A DNA stretch of 63,523 bases from Sunxiuqinia dokdonensis. GTDB lineage: Bacteria; Bacteroidota; Bacteroidia; Bacteroidales; Prolixibacteraceae. Of this stretch, positions 61,288-63,523 are shown one piece after another. Made by a program: the position numbers and the translations under genes. The stretch is taken from assembly GCF_001270965.1 (NCBI RefSeq), contig NZ_LGIA01000146.1, forward strand, positions 1-63,523, given 5' to 3'. Within the stretch, counting starts at the first letter, position 1. The number at the start of each line of letters is the position of its first letter. A model generated the notes under the pieces. That model searched no databases, had not been told where the DNA came from, and worked only from the letters and a program-made list of their open reading frames with translations.

Positions 61288-62937
61288 CTACTGCAGATCG
61301 TAATCTATAAAAAAATCACCATCCATAATTTTGGTTCGTACAGACTCCTGCATCGACTGCGGATATTTAGGCACAACCCGATCGGCAATGATGGACATGT
61401 CGTTGTACCGTTTGGCCATTCGATACAACATTCCCATCACCCGTCCTTCTGCAGGATACTCCAGCAGCATGCCATCCAAAAGCGCCAAGTCGTAGGCTTT
61501 GATTCGCTCATCTTCAGTCATCTCATAATCTTCGGCGGTTGGATCAGGCAACTCATGGAATTCGCCGTTAACACAGCCTGTGATACCGATATTATAATAA
61601 CTTGAATTTTCCATAAAAGTCTGATAACGCAGGTCCCACTGTTTCACATCATTGCCCACCTGGGTGATGGTCGTGTCGATGCGGCCGGTAACGAACCGCC
61701 CATGCACACCTCCATTCAGCAGTGCACCTGCCGGATCCCAGTTGCCCAGATGGTTCTCAGCTTCGGCCAGCCAGAAATGCAAATCGTGTGCCCGGTATAT
61801 CGGAATACTGGCATCACTCTGGTAGGGTTGTCTCCAGCGGTAGTTGCTGTGGTATTTTCCAACCACTGTATCACCATCCTGACTGAGGAAGTTACAATAC
61901 CGTCCGCGCCTGTCGTTTTCGCTATACTTGCTCATGGCAAAGGTCGTAGGACGAATTAAATATTGAGCCGGATATCGTTTACCGAAATAAGTAATCAAAT
62001 CGTTGCTTTGATTATTGACTTGGTCGTAAATGATGGATGAAATTGCCGAACGGCTGTAGTAAATACCCTCAGCAAAAATCCGATAGTAATTACTGGTCCA
62101 ACCGGCATTCAACCGGAACATGTAGCTATCCTCCAGAAAGGTGGTTGAGAGACGTGTCAGGATTTGTTCTTTCACCCAGGCATAGTCGGGCGAAGGTTGG
62201 GTCATGATCAATTCACAACGCAAAGCCATCCAATCAGGAGTGATGTACCGCCAGTGATGGTACTGTCCATCGTTGGGGTTTTCCGGATCCAGCCAGTCTC
62301 CCCAGTTCATTTCCAATGTACCATCAATTCCGTTGACGCCATTGTCAATGAGATCCAAACATTTATCAACGATTTCTTCCACACTGTTTAAGCGGGTAAA
62401 AATGGAAGCATCAGTCACATCTTTCAGCTCCGTTACCGGATCATCAAAATAAATCGCTTCGCCGTAGTTTTTTGCCAATTGGAAATAGGTCCACGCCTTG
62501 ATGCGCAATGTACCGCTGATCAAGGCCTTGAAATTGGCTTCGGTACTACTATCCATGGCGTCTCCCAGCTCCTCACGATAAGCGAACATTTTCTCCAAAT
62601 AATCATTGCAGGCAATAATCACAGCGTAAATGTCCACCGGATCAGCATATTGGTTATTCTGAGAATAGTTGTAGCTATACAATTGCCACAGGTCTTCGGG
62701 CGCATCGAAGGTTGGCTCCATAAAATCAGCACGAATATCGGACATAAAGACCAGCTGATCGCCCACGATTTGCATCTTGGAGATGATTCCCAGGTAGCCT
62801 GAGTACATTTCACTTTGTGCGCTGATATAATCATCGGAGTTGATAATGTCGGAAGGGTCGGTGTCAAAATAATCTTCACAACCCGCAAATGAAAACACCA
62901 TCAAAATGATGACTATATTTTTGAATATCTTTTTCAT
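61288..62937 (-). CDS. SusD/RagB-family lipoprotein (pair 2)
   Basis: 549 residues, lipobox FAGC (about 17-20) followed by EDYFDTDPSD. The family blocks SEMYSGYLGIISKMQIVGDQ and, near the C-terminus, GMLLEYPAEGRVMGMLYRMA (in place of the usual RRKELxxEGxRxxDL) place it in a divergent SusD group. It should cap the SusC channel encoded upstream. It starts 38 bases after that gene's stop. Confidence 0.93.
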   Translation of the reverse strand: MKKIFKNIVIILMVFSFAGCEDYFDTDPSDIINSDDYISAQSEMYSGYLGIISKMQIVGDQLVFMSDIRADFMEPTFDAPEDLWQLYSYNYSQNNQYADPVDIYAVIIACNDYLEKMFAYREELGDAMDSSTEANFKALISGTLRIKAWTYFQLAKNYGEAIYFDDPVTELKDVTDASIFTRLNSVEEIVDKCLDLIDNGVNGIDGTLEMNWGDWLDPENPNDGQYHHWRYITPDWMALRCELIMTQPSPDYAWVKEQILTRLSTTFLEDSYMFRLNAGWTSNYYRIFAEGIYYSRSAISSIIYDQVNNQSNDLITYFGKRYPAQYLIRPTTFAMSKYSENDRRGRYCNFLSQDGDTVVGKYHSNYRWRQPYQSDASIPIYRAHDLHFWLAEAENHLGNWDPAGALLNGGVHGRFVTGRIDTTITQVGNDVKQWDLRYQTFMENSSYYNIGITGCVNGEFHELPDPTAEDYEMTEDERIKAYDLALLDGMLLEYPAEGRVMGMLYRMAKRYNDMSIIADRVVPKYPQSMQESVRTKIMDGDFFIDYDLQ

Positions 62938-62975
62938 ATGATTAAATTTTTATGCTATTAATTCAATTTCCCGAC

Positions 62976-63523
62976 TTAGAAATTCAGGTTAAATCCAAAT
63001 TTTACGCTTCGGGGAATGACTGCTTTCGCATAATCAACGCCCTGTAAAGCTTCCGCATACGAATAGGCAAATTCCGGATCCAGTCCCAGGTAGTCCGTCC
63101 AGGTCAGCAGGTTTTCACCGGCAACATAAATTTTTCCTGAGCGGAAGAAATTCACAAACGTTTTGTCAAACTCGTAAGCAAAGGTCAAATATTTCAATTT
63201 CAGATAGGAAGCGTCTTCAATCCAACGTGATGAAAACGCATTGTTGTTCATCGGATCGCCGTACACCGCTTTTGGCATATTGGTGACCTGACCGTCCAAC
63301 TGCCAGCGATTAACCGCAGCCCTGGACTGGTTATTGAAGTTATCCATGGCCTCGACCGAACGACGCGTTGCATTGTAGGCTTCATTTCCTGAAGAGTAGG
63401 TAAACTCAGCTGACAAGGAGAAATTTTTGTAACGCACATAGGAATGGAATCCACCGAAAAAATCGGGCGTGGCCGACCCCAGAATTTGTTTGTCGGCATC
63501 GGTAATTTGTCCGTCGTTGTTCA
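62976..63523 (-). CDS. C-terminal end of a SusC/RagA TonB-dependent transporter (pair 2, partial)
   Basis: The frame runs from the window edge to the stop at 62976, giving the last 182 residues. The visible part starts inside the DxDGxxTDADKQILG-type loop, continues with GSATPDFFGGFHSYVRYKNFS, and ends in the outer-membrane signature VIPRSVKFGFNLNF. These are the standard ends of SusC barrels. It makes the second SusC/SusD pair of the pectin locus with the downstream gene; N-terminal domains lie outside the window. Confidence 0.95.
   Translation of the reverse strand, partial: NNDGQITDADKQILGSATPDFFGGFHSYVRYKNFSLSAEFTYSSGNEAYNATRRSVEAMDNFNNQSRAAVNRWQLDGQVTNMPKAVYGDPMNNNAFSSRWIEDASYLKLKYLTFAYEFDKTFVNFFRSGKIYVAGENLLTWTDYLGLDPEFAYSYAEALQGVDYAKAVIPRSVKFGFNLNF

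Overview
The window looks like a chromosomal segment from a free-living Bacteroidota. Marker families for the phylum are: two SusC/SusD pairs, a PorP/SprF and OmpA-PD40 pair of type IX secretion type, an ECF-sigma/FecR pair, and promoter-like -7 boxes of the form TAnnTTTG. The repertoire (pectin PUL, SUF cluster, LytTR two-component system) would suit the order Marinilabiliales (Prolixibacteraceae-like), but this is inferred from gene families only.

Left edge (1-4000): an AT-rich accessory island. It holds the 3' end of an unidentified gene, a long nested inverted repeat, five small orphan genes whose products are all predicted lipoproteins, exported proteins or membrane proteins, a second structured palindrome, a degenerate tRNA-Gly(CCC)-like gene with a 33-nt hairpin inserted in its D-loop, and about 17 tandem copies of a 21-bp repeat.

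Core (4000-27200): a PorP/SprF + OmpA gene pair, thiL diverging from sufBCD-sufS, an AT-rich patch with a toxin-antitoxin pair and a methyltransferase, small hypothetical genes, gcvH, tsaE, an alanine-dehydrogenase-like gene lacking the Ald catalytic lysine, a cytoplasmic type I pullulanase, a LytTR/LytS two-component operon with LiaF-like membrane proteins, glnS and folB.

Right half (27200-63523, almost all on the minus strand): a large pectin utilisation locus. From its upstream (right) end it reads: susC (cut by the window edge), susD, a PL1 pectate lyase, a TPR protein, GH31, PL22 oligogalacturonate lyase, GH106 alpha-L-rhamnosidase, a six-hairpin lipoprotein, GH2, a 1233-residue DUF4450 protein, a Tat-exported five-bladed propeller hydrolase, a tandem double CE12 esterase, a PL11 rhamnogalacturonan lyase, a GH105-CE12 fusion, a GH105 lipoprotein and a terminator. 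ECF sigma, FecR anti-sigma, an STN-type susC and a second susD follow. The set predicts cleavage of homogalacturonan (PL1, PL22) and rhamnogalacturonan I (PL11, GH105, CE12, GH106, GH2), with sensing of an imported glycan through STN-SusC, FecR and sigma.

The most unusual signal is not a gene. Four separate intergenic loci (3573-3925, 16521-16751, 42939-43026, 58782-58938) carry contiguous tandem arrays with nearly the same period (20-22 bp, about two DNA helical turns) but different unit sequences. Two of them contain units in inverted orientation. In addition, two near-identical 15-16-bp hairpins sit 6-7 nt after the stop codons of two neighbouring PUL genes, a cloverleaf-like palindrome lies at 16353-16419, and two more hairpins of the same build lie between sufD and sufS.
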